From assembly GCA_029339195.1 (NCBI GenBank), contig JAPTJF010000257.1, positions 23,778 through 87,777 on the forward strand: DNA of 64,000 nucleotides. Reading direction: 5' to 3'. The DNA is from Micractinium sp. NFX-FRZ (taxonomy: Eukaryota > Chlorophyta > Trebouxiophyceae > Chlorellales > Chlorellaceae). Shown here piece after piece: positions 29,201 to 39,914 of this stretch; within the stretch, counting starts at the first letter, position 1; each line of letters opens with the position of its first letter. Under the pieces are notes generated by a model. It worked only from the letters and a program-made list of their open reading frames with translations. It did not search any database and had not been told where the DNA came from. The translations under genes and the position numbers were made by a program.

Positions 29201-31771
29201 GCACAAAGGGCCGCCACAGCAGTGCCCTGCACAAGAGGGCCACCGTGGGCAATGTCGACCCCTCGTGACAATGCCTGCCCAGCACACCTTGCACGGTACA
29301 CCTTCCCACCCCGGCGTGGGTCCACTCTGAGACCCGCCGAACAACAACGCCGGAGCAGGGAGCAGCGTCGCAGCACCACAGGCACCCAATGTAGTGTGTG
29401 CCTGATGCAGACATGTGATTCAACACAATCACGTGTGGCCTCCTCACCCGCTGGGAATGTCCACGGCAACCACGGGCGGTGGGGTGGCACCGGGCTTCAG
29501 CATCTGCGCAGCCGGAAGGCGCCCCAGGAGGTAGGCATCTCAGGCAGATACAGGTGGTGGGTAGGTGCCAGGGTGCAGAGGGATGGTGCACCGCTGGGTT
29601 CTCCGCCGCGCAACCCCAGGCAGGCAAGCAGGCGGGCAGGCACCCGCCTCCCCACACAGCCAGCCCACACAGCAGCCCGCAGCCAACCGGCCCAGGGCCC
29701 ACCTACCTGCCCACCCATTCTTGATGATACCTCTTGCCGAGGAGTGTTGGCACAATGAGAACCAACAAACACCTGCGCACCTGCCCACCCAGCCTGCAGC
29801 CCACCCAAATACAAACCCAAACTTGATCATGCCGTCAAACAGGAGGCTACCCGGGAATGAGAAGCCAGACACGGCATCCAGCCACCTGCCCACCCAGCCT
29901 ACTACTCTCTGCCCCACCCACCCACCCACCCACCTCAATGAGTGCGTCAAACGGGGGCCGTGGGGTGCCCTTGAACGAAAATCCAAACATGGCATCCAGC
30001 ACCATGTCAAAGCGGGATGACAGCCGGGACCCCTGCGGCACGGAGGGTGAAGGCAGCGGGACTTGGGGGTGCCAGCTCATCGAAAGTGGGTGGGCAGCGG
30101 GCCCTGGTGTGGTGTGGTGTGGTGTGGACGCATGCGCCTGCCTGTGTGTCCCCTGCCCCTGGCCTGCCAACCTGCACCCCGCCATACCTGCTGACCCCCA
30201 ACTCGCCCCACCAAACAACCCCGACGCCCCCAACGTCTCCACACCCGCCAACCCTCCACCCTGCCACCCCCCCACCCCGCCGCACCCGCCACCTCAATAC
30301 CTAGCACCACCTGCCACACATGGCACAGCACCCCACCTGCAGGTCCTCTGCAGACAGGAATGGGATGCCCAGGGAGCGGCACTGGGTGACCAGCCCGTTG
30401 TACAGCGGCCTGTCTGTGGGCTTGGGGTAGCAGATGGACCTGCGGGTGGGGGGCCGGGGTGAGGGGTGGGTGAGTGAACAGGAGAGGCAAGAGGGTGTTG
30501 GATTGATGGGGGGAGCGATGCATGAAGGGCTCAGAGAGGAGGGAGCCCTGCCATCATCAGAATCAGAGGCACGCATACCACGGAGCGTTCCCCTGCTTTC
30601 GCCGCCAACCCAAACATCAGAAACATGCATCCGCGGCCTTACAGTGCCCCACCCACACGCCAGTCCCCCCACGCACACAGTGTGCCCAAAGTGATGCAGG
30701 TGGCGGGCTGCCACCAGTCCATCGCCGCCGTTGTTGCCCGGCCCCGCCACCACCAGCACCCGAGGGTGCGTGCTGCAGGGCAGGGGCAGGGGCAGGGGCA
30801 GGGGCGGGGGCAGGGTGTGGGCAGGGTGCTCTGCCCACAGGTGTTGTGAAGCCTGGCAGGTGGGGCATTCAAATGCGCTCACGCAGCTTGTGTTGCTGCC
30901 ACCAATGCCTGCTGTGACATCTTGCATGTGTGGCGCATTGCCTACGTTGGCATTCACAAGTGCCTGTCACCGCGCACCACGTGCGCTGGTGCCCTACCGC
31001 AAACCACACGCGACGGTGTGTGGGTGGCGGCGGCCAAGGCCAGCGACAGCCCAGAGCAAGCCCTCAGCATGCGCTCATACCCATTGGGGATCTCCACGCC
31101 GCAGCCGCCCAACCACCGACAACATCCCCACCCACATGCCCCTGACCCTGCCACGCTTGGCTCTCATATGCAGCCCGCATTCCACCACGCCACACATCAC
31201 ATACCTGGCAGGGTACTCTGTGGCGGCTGCCTCCGCCACCGACAGCCCCGCCAGCTCCATCAGCTGCTCCACCTCAAACCCCAGCGGTCCCATCAGCTCC
31301 TCATCCAGATGCTGGGCCTGCTCCTGGGTCCTGCAGGGTTGAACATTGTGATATTGTTGAGAGGGTGTCAAGATCGGTGTCCCGAACGCGCACCCCACAG
31401 GCAGAAGTGGCAGGAGGCGGCCAGGCGCGGGCAGCTGGGGGCGATGTGCTGGTGGCCATCCTGAACAAACCAGCCAGCCAGGCAAACAGCCAGACAAGAA
31501 ATGCGGGTGTCACTCACAGATGCGTGATGTCCTCCATGAAGGGGGCGTAGCTGGCAGCCCCTCGTGCCTGTGACGTTGCTGCTGCTGCTGCTGCTGCGGC
31601 TGTGGCCGACGCTCCTCTGGCTGCCGCCGCTCCAGCTGCCGCCTGCGCCAAGCGTGGCGCGCTCAGCGATGGGCGCACCCTTGTGAGCGGAAGCGCTCGA
31701 AGCGCGTGCTGTGCGCCGCGGGAGGCAAAAGCTCTGGCTGTGAAGCAGAGCGCCGGAAGGGCTGCCACCAT
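26294..31771 (-). CDS. PDX3: NAD(P)HX epimerase / pyridoxamine-5'-phosphate oxidase fusion
   Basis: Thirteen exons: 31771-31518, 31330-31205, 30772-30677, 30439-30337, 30032-29934, 29503-29448, 29084-28946, 28473-28315, 27846-27809, 27642-27489, 27332-27267, 26956-26768 and 26446-26294, giving 543 residues (plant PDX3 is about 530). A transit-peptide-like Ala/Arg-rich N-terminus leads into the YjeF_N/NAXE domain: [59 protein letters not shown] and [14 protein letters not shown]. From about residue 345 comes [66 protein letters not shown] and a C-terminal WRLERLAP. The enzyme would epimerise damaged NAD(P)HX and oxidise PNP/PMP to pyridoxal phosphate with FMN. Introns around exons 5, 8 and 10 carry copies of exon edges. 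Confidence 0.95.
28436..28660. repeat. Tandem copies of the exon 8 acceptor edge
   Basis: Bases 28436-28486 span the start of exon 8 of the NAXE-PNPO gene and its splice acceptor. They recur identically, 51 of 51 bases, at 28522-28572 inside the upstream intron, offset 86 bp. A third decayed copy begins near 28631. Confidence 0.92.
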
Positions 31772-32988
31772 GCAAGGTCTTTGGCCAGGCCTTGGCCACG
31801 CAATCGAAAGTGCAAAACGATCGCTGGCAATGCCGCGGTCTCGCGATCTGGGTGGTACAAGCATGCAGGAACGGGTGGGGGCGCCAGGCTGGCGGCCGGC
31901 ATGCCGCCGGCGGCGCCACATTGCTTTGGATGTCCACACAACACCAAGCACACCGGGAACTGCTGTGACGCACGCTGCAAGCGTGGGTGATGAATGAGCT
32001 GCGACTTGTGGGCTCTCCTGGTCTGCGTTGGCGGCACTCACCAGAGGAGTGGCGCCCGCCGTCGCCGCCGCATCTGCAGGTTGGGCACACGCTTCATTCG
32101 ACCGCTCGCAATCGGCTGACAACTGCATGCGCTGGCCAAATTTTGTCTGCAAGCGCACGAACATTTAATTCTCGGCCGTTGTCGCTCGCCCGTGCAGCCT
32201 GCTGGCACCAGGCCGCCTGGTAGGCACAAGCCACGAGGTGCAGGAAGGCAGCAGCGGGAGGGCATCAGATCGACCCGACACCGCTGTCCTGTCAGGTTTG
32301 AGAGCTAGCTCGAATCGACAGCTGTGGAGGGCGTTACCTCGCCAGCTAAGCTGAGGAGGGAGATGGACAGTTTCAATTCAGTTTCAAACGCCCACCTTGC
32401 GCTCCCTCAGCGCCCCCTGTCGGCCAGCACTGCTAAATGCCACTGCCGAGGCCCCCACTGCAACTGCCCCCTTCTGCACAGTGGCCTCCACGTTACTAGT
32501 CGGGCGGCGCCACATCAGGGCACCTATGTATGGCAAGGCCATGGTGAGGGGTCGCCATGCGCGACATGCCCCGCCATTAGCCGGCAGAAACCAGCATGTA
32601 GCCGGGTTACGGGCCCCAGGTTGCCACCAGGAAGCCAGCTATGCCCATGGTAAGTCAAACAAGCTGCAGGAATCCAGAAGCAGCTGCGTGTGGCTCCGCA
32701 AACCACCTTCCTGTGGCACACCTTCCACCCAGCAGGACCGTTCTCCTGCGCCTCACATGCCGATCAGGTAACCCTCCTGCACATGTTGCCGTCTGGTTGT
32801 TGATTGTTCCCATCACGCCTGTCCAAAGGCCCCAAGGGGCGCCGTCTCGTTAGGTTGCGTGAGCCCCTTGTGAGCCTCACCTTCGAGCGCAGCCGGCGTA
32901 CGTCGCGCTTGCAGACTTTCCCATAATTGCTCCAACCCAACAATAAGCGGTCGCCATTGCTACGTTCGACGCAAGGGACGGAAACGTC
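31772..32988. promoter_or_regulatory. Divergent intergenic, NAXE-PNPO / SEC14 promoters
   Basis: 1.2 kb between divergent start codons. An upstream in-frame extension of the NAXE-PNPO frame is open to about 32164, but it lacks motifs, so I place the start at 31771 where a transit-like peptide begins. The rest shows no coding pattern or clear element. Confidence 0.45.
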
Positions 32989-35584
32989 ATGGGTCTGCTC
33001 AGCCGCAAACCCCCGCGCGTCAGCTTCGCCTCCAGCGCCAAGGACGAGGAATACGAGGCGCAGGAGGCGCTGGAAGCCGCCGCCAGTAGCAGCGTGGACA
33101 GCGGCAGCCTGGAGGGGCCGCTGGAGGGGCCTGCCACGCCGGCGGGCATGCCCGGCGACGTCGGCGTCCCTTCAACCTCCAAGCAGCGCTACTGGCCCAG
33201 CGACGACGAGGTGCAGGCTGTGCTGGGCCTGCTGAGCGAGGAGGACCGGCAGCTGTGTGATGAAGCCATGGGCAACAGGTGCGCGGGGCGGGGAGGCAGG
33301 CGGGCAGGGGGGTGCAGGGCGCCGTCCTGTCGAAACAGGCCCCCGCCCGGACTTGCGCCCCTTCCATGAACCATCTGTGCGGCTACAAGCATCCCGCACA
33401 CCGCTCCACCTGCCTGTTCCACCAGCCAGCATGTGCGAGGCACGTGCCACGTCACAAACGACGCCCTACCCCCGCCCCCCTGCTGCCATCGCAGGTACCT
33501 GCGCGCCGCCGGCGGCGACCTGAAGCACGCGGCCAAGCGCATCGCCGACACGCTGACGTGGCGGCGGGCGGAGCAGCCGGAGCACATGCTGTGCACTGCC
33601 TGCCGGTCAGACCGCAAGTCACATTACATGCAAGTTGTAGGGCACGACCGCACAGGAAGGTGAGAGGAGGGGCATGCGGGTGGGCAGCTGCCCGGGTTTT
33701 CAAGGATGGGCGTGGCGCGCATGGCGGCATGATGCGGCCGTGGGGCCCCTGCAGGCGCTGCTTGCACCCTGCATGGCCATCGGTTCAGTGCACGGCGGCC
33801 CGGGCCCTCTGTGCCCGCTTGGCGCGTCCCACTTGACCCGCCCGTCCCACTTTGTGCTGCAGGCCCCACCTGCACAGCTGGATGCCGCAGCATGCCAGCT
33901 CTCTGCCCACCCTGGCTTTTTTTTCTGGCCCTCCCTCCCCCCTATGCTGCAGGCCCCTCATCTACAGCTGCATGGCCCTGGCAACCAATCGCGACGTGGA
34001 GGACAACCGGCGGTGCGCTGCTGGGGCTGCTGCCGCTTGGTGCCGCCACCGCATATCCCGCCTGCCAGCTAGGGCCTGCCGCCGGCCATCGTGCCGCCTT
34101 GCATGCTTACCTCTTGTGTGCACTGCCAGCCGACGGCAAACCAGAAACCGGTCTCTGCCGACATTACCACCCGCGCCTTCGTTCTATACATCCGTCGCCT
34201 TGAGCAGTTGGGCAGGCCATCCAGCTGATGCCTGGCATTCCCATCATGCGTCTCACTTTGGCCCTCACGTCCCATGCCATCACCTGCACCGCACCCGCAG
34301 GCACATGATTTCCACGTTTGAGCAGGCCATCCGGCTGATGCCGGCGCAGCAGGCGGGGCAGCGCCCAGTGGAGTCGTGGTGCTGGGTCATGGACTTCCAC
34401 GGGTTCTCAATCCGGGACTGCGACCCGCGCCTGGCCAAGGTGGGCGTGATCCCCGGCAGGCCCAGGCGGGGTTGAGGGATGGAATGATGGACGAGGTTGC
34501 AGTAAGCTGTGCTATGTCGCGCTGTGCTTCGCTGTGCTCAAGGTCAAGCTAGCTGCTCGCCTGCCAGCCAGCCGTCCCACCAACCCGCCCACCTCCCCTG
34601 CCTGCCCTCGTCTCTCTTCCCTCCCCTCAGATCTTCCTCACACTGTCGGCTGCCCACTACCCAGAGCGCCTGGGCACCTTCTTCATCGTGTCTGCGCCCA
34701 CTGTGTTCAACACGCTCTGGCGCGCCATCAGCCACTTCATAGACCCCGTCACCAAGCAGAAGGTGCGTGGGACCATTTGTGTGGAACGCTGAGTCAGCAC
34801 TGCATGTGCACCGCGGACAAACACTGTACAATGCTGCATCAACGCTCAGCAACACTGGTTGAACGCGTACCCCTGCCTGCCTGCCAGGACTGCCTGCCTC
34901 CTCGCCTGCTCAAGTCCCTCCCCACCTGCCTGCTGCCTGCCCACCAGATGGTTGCCTTCACAGCGCTGGCGATCCACGATTCCCTCCCGCCACTGCTGCC
35001 CGCCCACCCTCCCCGCAGATCCACTTTGTGAACTTCTCCAAGAAGGACAACGGGAAGCTGGAGGGGCTGCTGGGGCGGTACTTTGACGGCGACACCACGG
35101 CCTGGCTGCTGCAGGAGATGGAGGACAACCGGAACAAGGGGCTGGCGCTGTCAAAGGCCTACTCCTACCCAGACCTCAGGTGATTGTAGTATTTTAACTG
35201 GGTGATTGAAACATTGTGGGTGAGTGGCTTGGCTTGTGTGGGGGTGGGTTGGCTGGGTGGGGCAGCAGTGAGGGCAGGGAGAACAGGGGGGTGGCCGTCA
35301 CCAACTTCCCGCCCGCCTCCCTGCCGCCCAATGCTGCTTGCCCACCCTGCCGCGCTGCTCACGCTGTTATGCCGCCGCCCACACTGTTGTGCCGCAGCAA
35401 GCTGGCGGCGGAGGGGCGGGGGGCGCCGGACGTGGCAGAGGCGCAGCGCGTGCGCCGTGCGCTGTCCTCCTGCCAGCGGCACGACCACCTGGGTAGCCCC
35501 GCCTTCTTGGAGAGCTTGGAGGGCAATCCCGAGCTGCTGCTGCCACACCTGCGCCAGCTCAGCCTGGCCAGCTCGGGACTCTAA
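32989..35584 (+). CDS. SEC14-like CRAL-TRIO lipid-transfer protein
   Basis: Seven exons: 32989-33278, 33495-33659, 33953-34012, 34301-34439, 34631-34762, 35019-35179 and 35398-35584, giving 377 residues. The acidic, disordered N-terminus (residues 1-75) is followed by a CRAL-TRIO-N-like helical region (RYLRAAGGDLKHAAKRIADTL, TWRRAEQPE). The lipid-binding domain comes next: YMQVVGHDRTGRPLIYSC, WVMDFHGFSIRDCDPRLAK, LTLSAAHYPERLGTFFIVSA, FNTLWRAISHFIDPVTKQKI and ALLGRYFDG-type end sequence. It is expected to exchange phosphoinositide or another lipid between membranes (family knowledge). There is no GOLD or nodulin tail, so it is the short Sec14 class. The introns before exons 3 and 4 contain ghost copies of those exon starts. 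Confidence 0.93.
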
Positions 35585-36542
35585 GAACAGCACCAGCACC
35601 CACGGGCCTCTGGCAATCACGTGGGCTCAGGGCGGGCCGGCAGTCTCAGGCAGTGGGCAGGCACCAGCTGCCAGCCCTTGGCAGCAGTGCTGAGCGCCAC
35701 TGCTGCTGCTGCTGCTGCTGCTGATGCGTTGCACACCAGCAGCGTCGGTGGCCGCAACTCCCTGCCAGGTTTGGCCTGCTGCCGCAGCGGCTCGCGGCCG
35801 CTACAACCAATCAAATTTGAAACCCAACCTCGTTTTGGCACGAACACGCCTTTCAGCGCGGAACGCCTGTTCCATGAGGCGGCATGCATGCACGGCGCGC
35901 TTGGCGCCAGCAAGCCGAGGGTATGATCCCTCGCCAGCTGGGCAGAAGCCCAGCACGGCCCCTTAGCACGCACCCTGCCATGGGGACAGGCATGCTGCTT
36001 CTATGCTGCCCGCTTCCCCCCGACCCTCAAGTTTCGCACCGACATGTGCTCCCTTTTTTGTTTTCCCACCCCGCGCTGTCCTTTGCCCACTGTACATCTG
36101 GACTCACTCCCGCACCTCCTTTTATGTCCCACGCCTGCTGCCGGTGCAAGGACACACACACTTAGCCCTCTGTTGCTGCAAGCCTGCCTACCCTGCATCA
36201 AGAAGGTGTGTACGCATGCGCGCCACAATTCATTGCTCCCCTCCCCCCAGCGGTGCTCGTATCCTTTTTTATTTCCACTCCACTTTTCCATGTACTCGCC
36301 CCCACTCTCAAGGCCCACCCTCGACACGACGCTGTCGCCGCAAGTGTTGCACACACCAATCAATCCCAATGTCATCCTCTGTGCGACTGTAACGCATGCC
36401 GCATGAGCAAGGCCTGGCTGGATGCAAGGGCTTCAGGCTTGCATTTCGTGTACTGACTGCAGGCGAAGCTGCAACCGCAAAGAACAAACTCTATTCAACA
36501 CATAGTAACACAACCACACAGAAGCTGCAGCCTCGCTTCTGC
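35585..36542. other. Convergent intergenic
   Basis: Presumed 3'UTRs of the SEC14 (+) and TPR (-) genes. There is a CTG-triplet run at about 35700-35724 and a pyrimidine-rich stretch at 36000-36330. No coding motif. Confidence 0.5.
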
Positions 36543-39500
36543 TCAGTCCAGCTCAAACAACTCATCCTCCTCCTCCTGATCATCATCCTCCTCTGGTGCC
36601 TCAACAACGTCAACACTGCCCGCCTCGCTGGCGGCGTCCTCCATATCTGGGGTGCCAGGGGCAGCAGCAGGAGCGCTACCCCCTGCTGCAGCCGCGCCAC
36701 CGGCAGGTGCCGAGGCCTTGCCGGCGACGGCGGCTGCCCCTGCCGCGCCTGCCACGCCTGCATTGTCCCCGCCCTCCTGCATGGCGCTGTCGCCCGCGCC
36801 CGCGCTGCCGCCCTCTAGCAGCCGCCCCGCCGCAGCTGGTGCTGAGCTGTCGCCAGCTGGCAGCGCCAGCGTGGCGCCTCCCTCCTCCTTGATGGATTGG
36901 TAGTCCTCCCAGGACAGCAGGGGCACGGCATACGTCTCCAGCTGCTCGGGCCCCTGGCTCTCGTACACCCCCATCAGCCTCTCAACCTGCAGGCAAGAAG
37001 AAAGACGGTGGCTCCCAAGGGGAGGTACGGAGGGGCAGCAAGAGCATGAGCAAGGGGCCTCTGCTAGTCTACTCTCCCCACAAAACCTTCCACCCGCCCA
37101 CCCACCGTGATCTGTGTGGCCCGAGGGTACTGCAGGATCATGTCCAGCTCGTTAGCTTCCAGCGCCAGCATCTTGTCCATCACCGGCTCGGGCAGCTGGG
37201 GGTACTGCAGAGGGGCAGAGGCAGGAGGGGGCAGGGCGGGGCTGAGGCAGTGGTGGCCACAAGGGCAGAGGGAGTAGGCGGTCGAGAGGGGTAGCAGCAG
37301 GCCGGGGCAATCGGAGTGGTCCCTTTACCTGCTTGTGCCACCCGGCAAGCCATAGGAGACCCCCCCTTGCGCCCCAGCCACCCACCTGCTCGGTTCGCAG
37401 TGCAGTAACAGCCCCCGACCCCTGCTCCCTCCTCCACCGCTCCCAACCACCACCTCAGAGGCACATCACGTGCAAAGTGCTGCCCCAGGGCACGGTGCTG
37501 CCTGCCCCCACTGTGCTGTGTGGCCCAGGGCCCCCACACAGGGTCTCCATTTGAGTCTCATGTAATAAACATTAGTAGAGGATGTGTGCACTGCCGCACC
37601 TGCTCATAAATGCGCTTCTTCATCCACTCATAGTAGTAGTAATACTTGGGGCGCTGCTTCCGGAACTCCGGCATCGCCTCGTCCCGCAGCACCGCCAAGT
37701 GAGTCGCCAGGCCTGCTGCGCCGCCAGACTGAGTGGGCGGGGAGGGGGGGAGGAGGGGAGGCATGTTGGGCATGAGGCATGTGCCAGCTATTGGCGTTCA
37801 CATGTTGTGCTGTGCTTATCGTGTTGTGTGAACTGTGTTCTGGCATGCTATGATGAGGCCCCAGATGCTGATGGATGCGGTGCTGCACATGCAGCCACAC
37901 CTGGCCCCAATAATCAGATTCAAAGCGTTCGTGTTAGACTGCCCGCCCACCATCCCTTCCCCTGGCCCCCCTGCGTGCATCCCCAGGCATCCCACACACC
38001 TGCAGGGCTGCGGCGCACGGCTCTGGAATCCGCCTCATCAGACGCTCCCGTGCCACAGCATACTCCTCGTTTTCGGGGTCCAGCTCTACAGCCCTCTGAA
38101 TGGCCAGCGCCGCCGGCACATTGTCTGCCAGCCCCTCCAGGGCAGCCGACAGCAGCGCCAGCGCCGCCGGCCAGGCAGAGTGCGCGCCCGCGGCCTCGGC
38201 TGCCGGCGGGCCTGTCGCGCCCGGCGGGAGATCCTTTGTGGCGCCAGCTGGCGGGGCGCCCTCCAGCTGTGGGCCGTACACAAGTGCCACCCTGGCATCC
38301 CTGAATGCCTGCTGCGCATTGCCGGCGCTCAGGTAGGCGGCGGCGCGCATGTAAGCCGCCTCTGCCCGGCCCGGCCGCTGCGCCAGTGCCCACGCCGCGC
38401 ACAGCAGGTCCCGCGCCTGCGCACAAGAGAGAGCATGGTGTGAAGGGGCGGGCGGAGGTTTGAGCTTCCTGCCAAGGCGCCCGTACACCGTATCAGGTAC
38501 ATGGCAGCTACGGGATGCAGAGTGCCACGGGGGCGGCTCCCAGCGCCTGTGCAGCACGCAGAGCAGCAAATGCAGTGCAGCACAGGCAGAGCAGCACAAG
38601 CAGAGCAGCATGCAGCGATGCAACAGGAAGTAGCCGGCATTCCCCCTCCCCCGCCCTCCCACCTCGTCCTGCAGCGGGTACAGCGCTGCCTGCAGGTGTG
38701 CCTGCAGGTCGGGCAGCGCCAGGCGCTGCTCTGCTGGCACTGGCTTGATGAGGCGTCCGTCGCGGCTGGACAGCGGGTTGGGCTGCTGCGCCGCCTCCAC
38801 ATGGCGCGCCCAGTACTGTGGCGGGCATGGGGTAGAGGGAGGGCAGGAGGGTAAAGATGCCAGGGGTAGGCAGGACGGTACAGTTGTGGCAGCAGAACTC
38901 TGGGGATGTACTGCACATGGGCAGGCCTCCAACCGTGCCCACCAGCAATGGCCTCTGCTCGGACTGTGCTGTCATCATTCACAGCATGCCCTGCCAGTGT
39001 TCATGTGCAGCATCGCCAGCAAAAGCGCCCCGCCCACCCCGCCCCACCTTGGCCAGCCAAGGCACCGGCAGCTCCTCCGTCGCCAGGCGCAGCGCTGCAT
39101 GCAGCTCAGGGCTGCCGGGGCAGGCGGCCAGCCCCTGCCGGTAGGCCCGCAGGCACTCTAGCAGCTGGCCTAGGGCAGCCAGCGCCTCTGCCTTGCGGTG
39201 CACCGCTTTGGCCAGCTGGCCGGTGGGGGCGGTGCACCCTGGCTGCGACAGCGCCGCCAGCGCTGCCTCTGCATCCTGCAGCGCCTCCTCGGGGTGGCCT
39301 GCAATGGAGATGAGGAGTGAAGAGGTCATGCAAGGCAGTACTCCAATGAACGTGAGCTGAGCAGGAGCAGCGGAAAGTGCGAGGCAAAGCAGCAGCAGCG
39401 GGCGGTGGCAGCGGCGGCGGTGCCCACCTAGCTTCAAAGCCGCCAGGCTGCGGTTGCACAGCGTCGGCACGTGCCGGGGCTCGGCCTGCAGGGCCCCCGT

Positions 39501-39732
39501 GTAGTGTGCCAGCGCCTGCTCCAGCTCTCCCGCCCGAAAGGCTGCGGGGCGTGAAGGTCAACAGGTCAACACTCCGCAGAGGGGCGGCAAACATGCTCGC
39601 AGGCGGTAATCGAAAGCTCGGGCACTCCGAGGACGCTGCACTGAGAGCGCAGCGGCTGCAAGCCCGACCGGTGCACTCACCCTCGTCGCCAGCCGCCTTC
39701 TGGGGCAGGAACCCTTCATTTGCTTGCTCCAT
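36543..39732 (-). CDS. TPR-domain protein with acidic tail
   Basis: Eight exons: 39732-39681, 39541-39428, 39298-39048, 38815-38663, 38416-38000, 37728-37600, 37204-37106 and 36986-36543, about 552 residues. An in-frame ATG three codons upstream is also possible. N-terminal tetratricopeptide repeats are visible (FRAGELEQALAHYTGALQAEP, HVPTLCNRSLAALKLG, HPEEALQDAEAAL, KAVHRKAEALAALGQLLECL), and a second set follows (EAAYMRAAAYLSAGNAQQAF, VPAALAIQRAVELDPENEEY). A distinctive block follows: RPKYYYYYEWMKKRIYEQ, YPQLPEPVMDKMLALEANEL and YPRATQITVERL. The tail is Ala/Gly-rich and ends EEDDDQEEEDELFELD. The repeats suggest a chaperone adaptor, but I do not know the family that carries the YYYYYEWMKKR block. 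Confidence 0.87.
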
Positions 39733-39914
39733 AGTGTGCATAATGTAATCAGACGTCTTGATGTGCAGCGCAAAGCCGCACACGAGGCCGCAGGCGAAAT
39801 GCAAGTCGAGGTTGGCAGCCAGCGCAGCATGACCATCATGAACCGGCCTTACACCCACAGTGCCTGCATTTGGTGTTCATCAATTAGACCCGGTGTCTTC
39901 CCGCAGCGGCCGCA
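39733..39914. promoter_or_regulatory. Short bidirectional promoter, TPR / YebC genes
   Basis: Only 182 bp separate the two divergent start codons, so both promoters and leaders overlap here. No TATA-like element was seen. Confidence 0.55.

Noticed and set aside
31772..32164. N-terminal extension of the NAXE-PNPO frame
   Set aside because: Open but motif-free. The transit-like peptide beginning at 31771 is a more sensible start.
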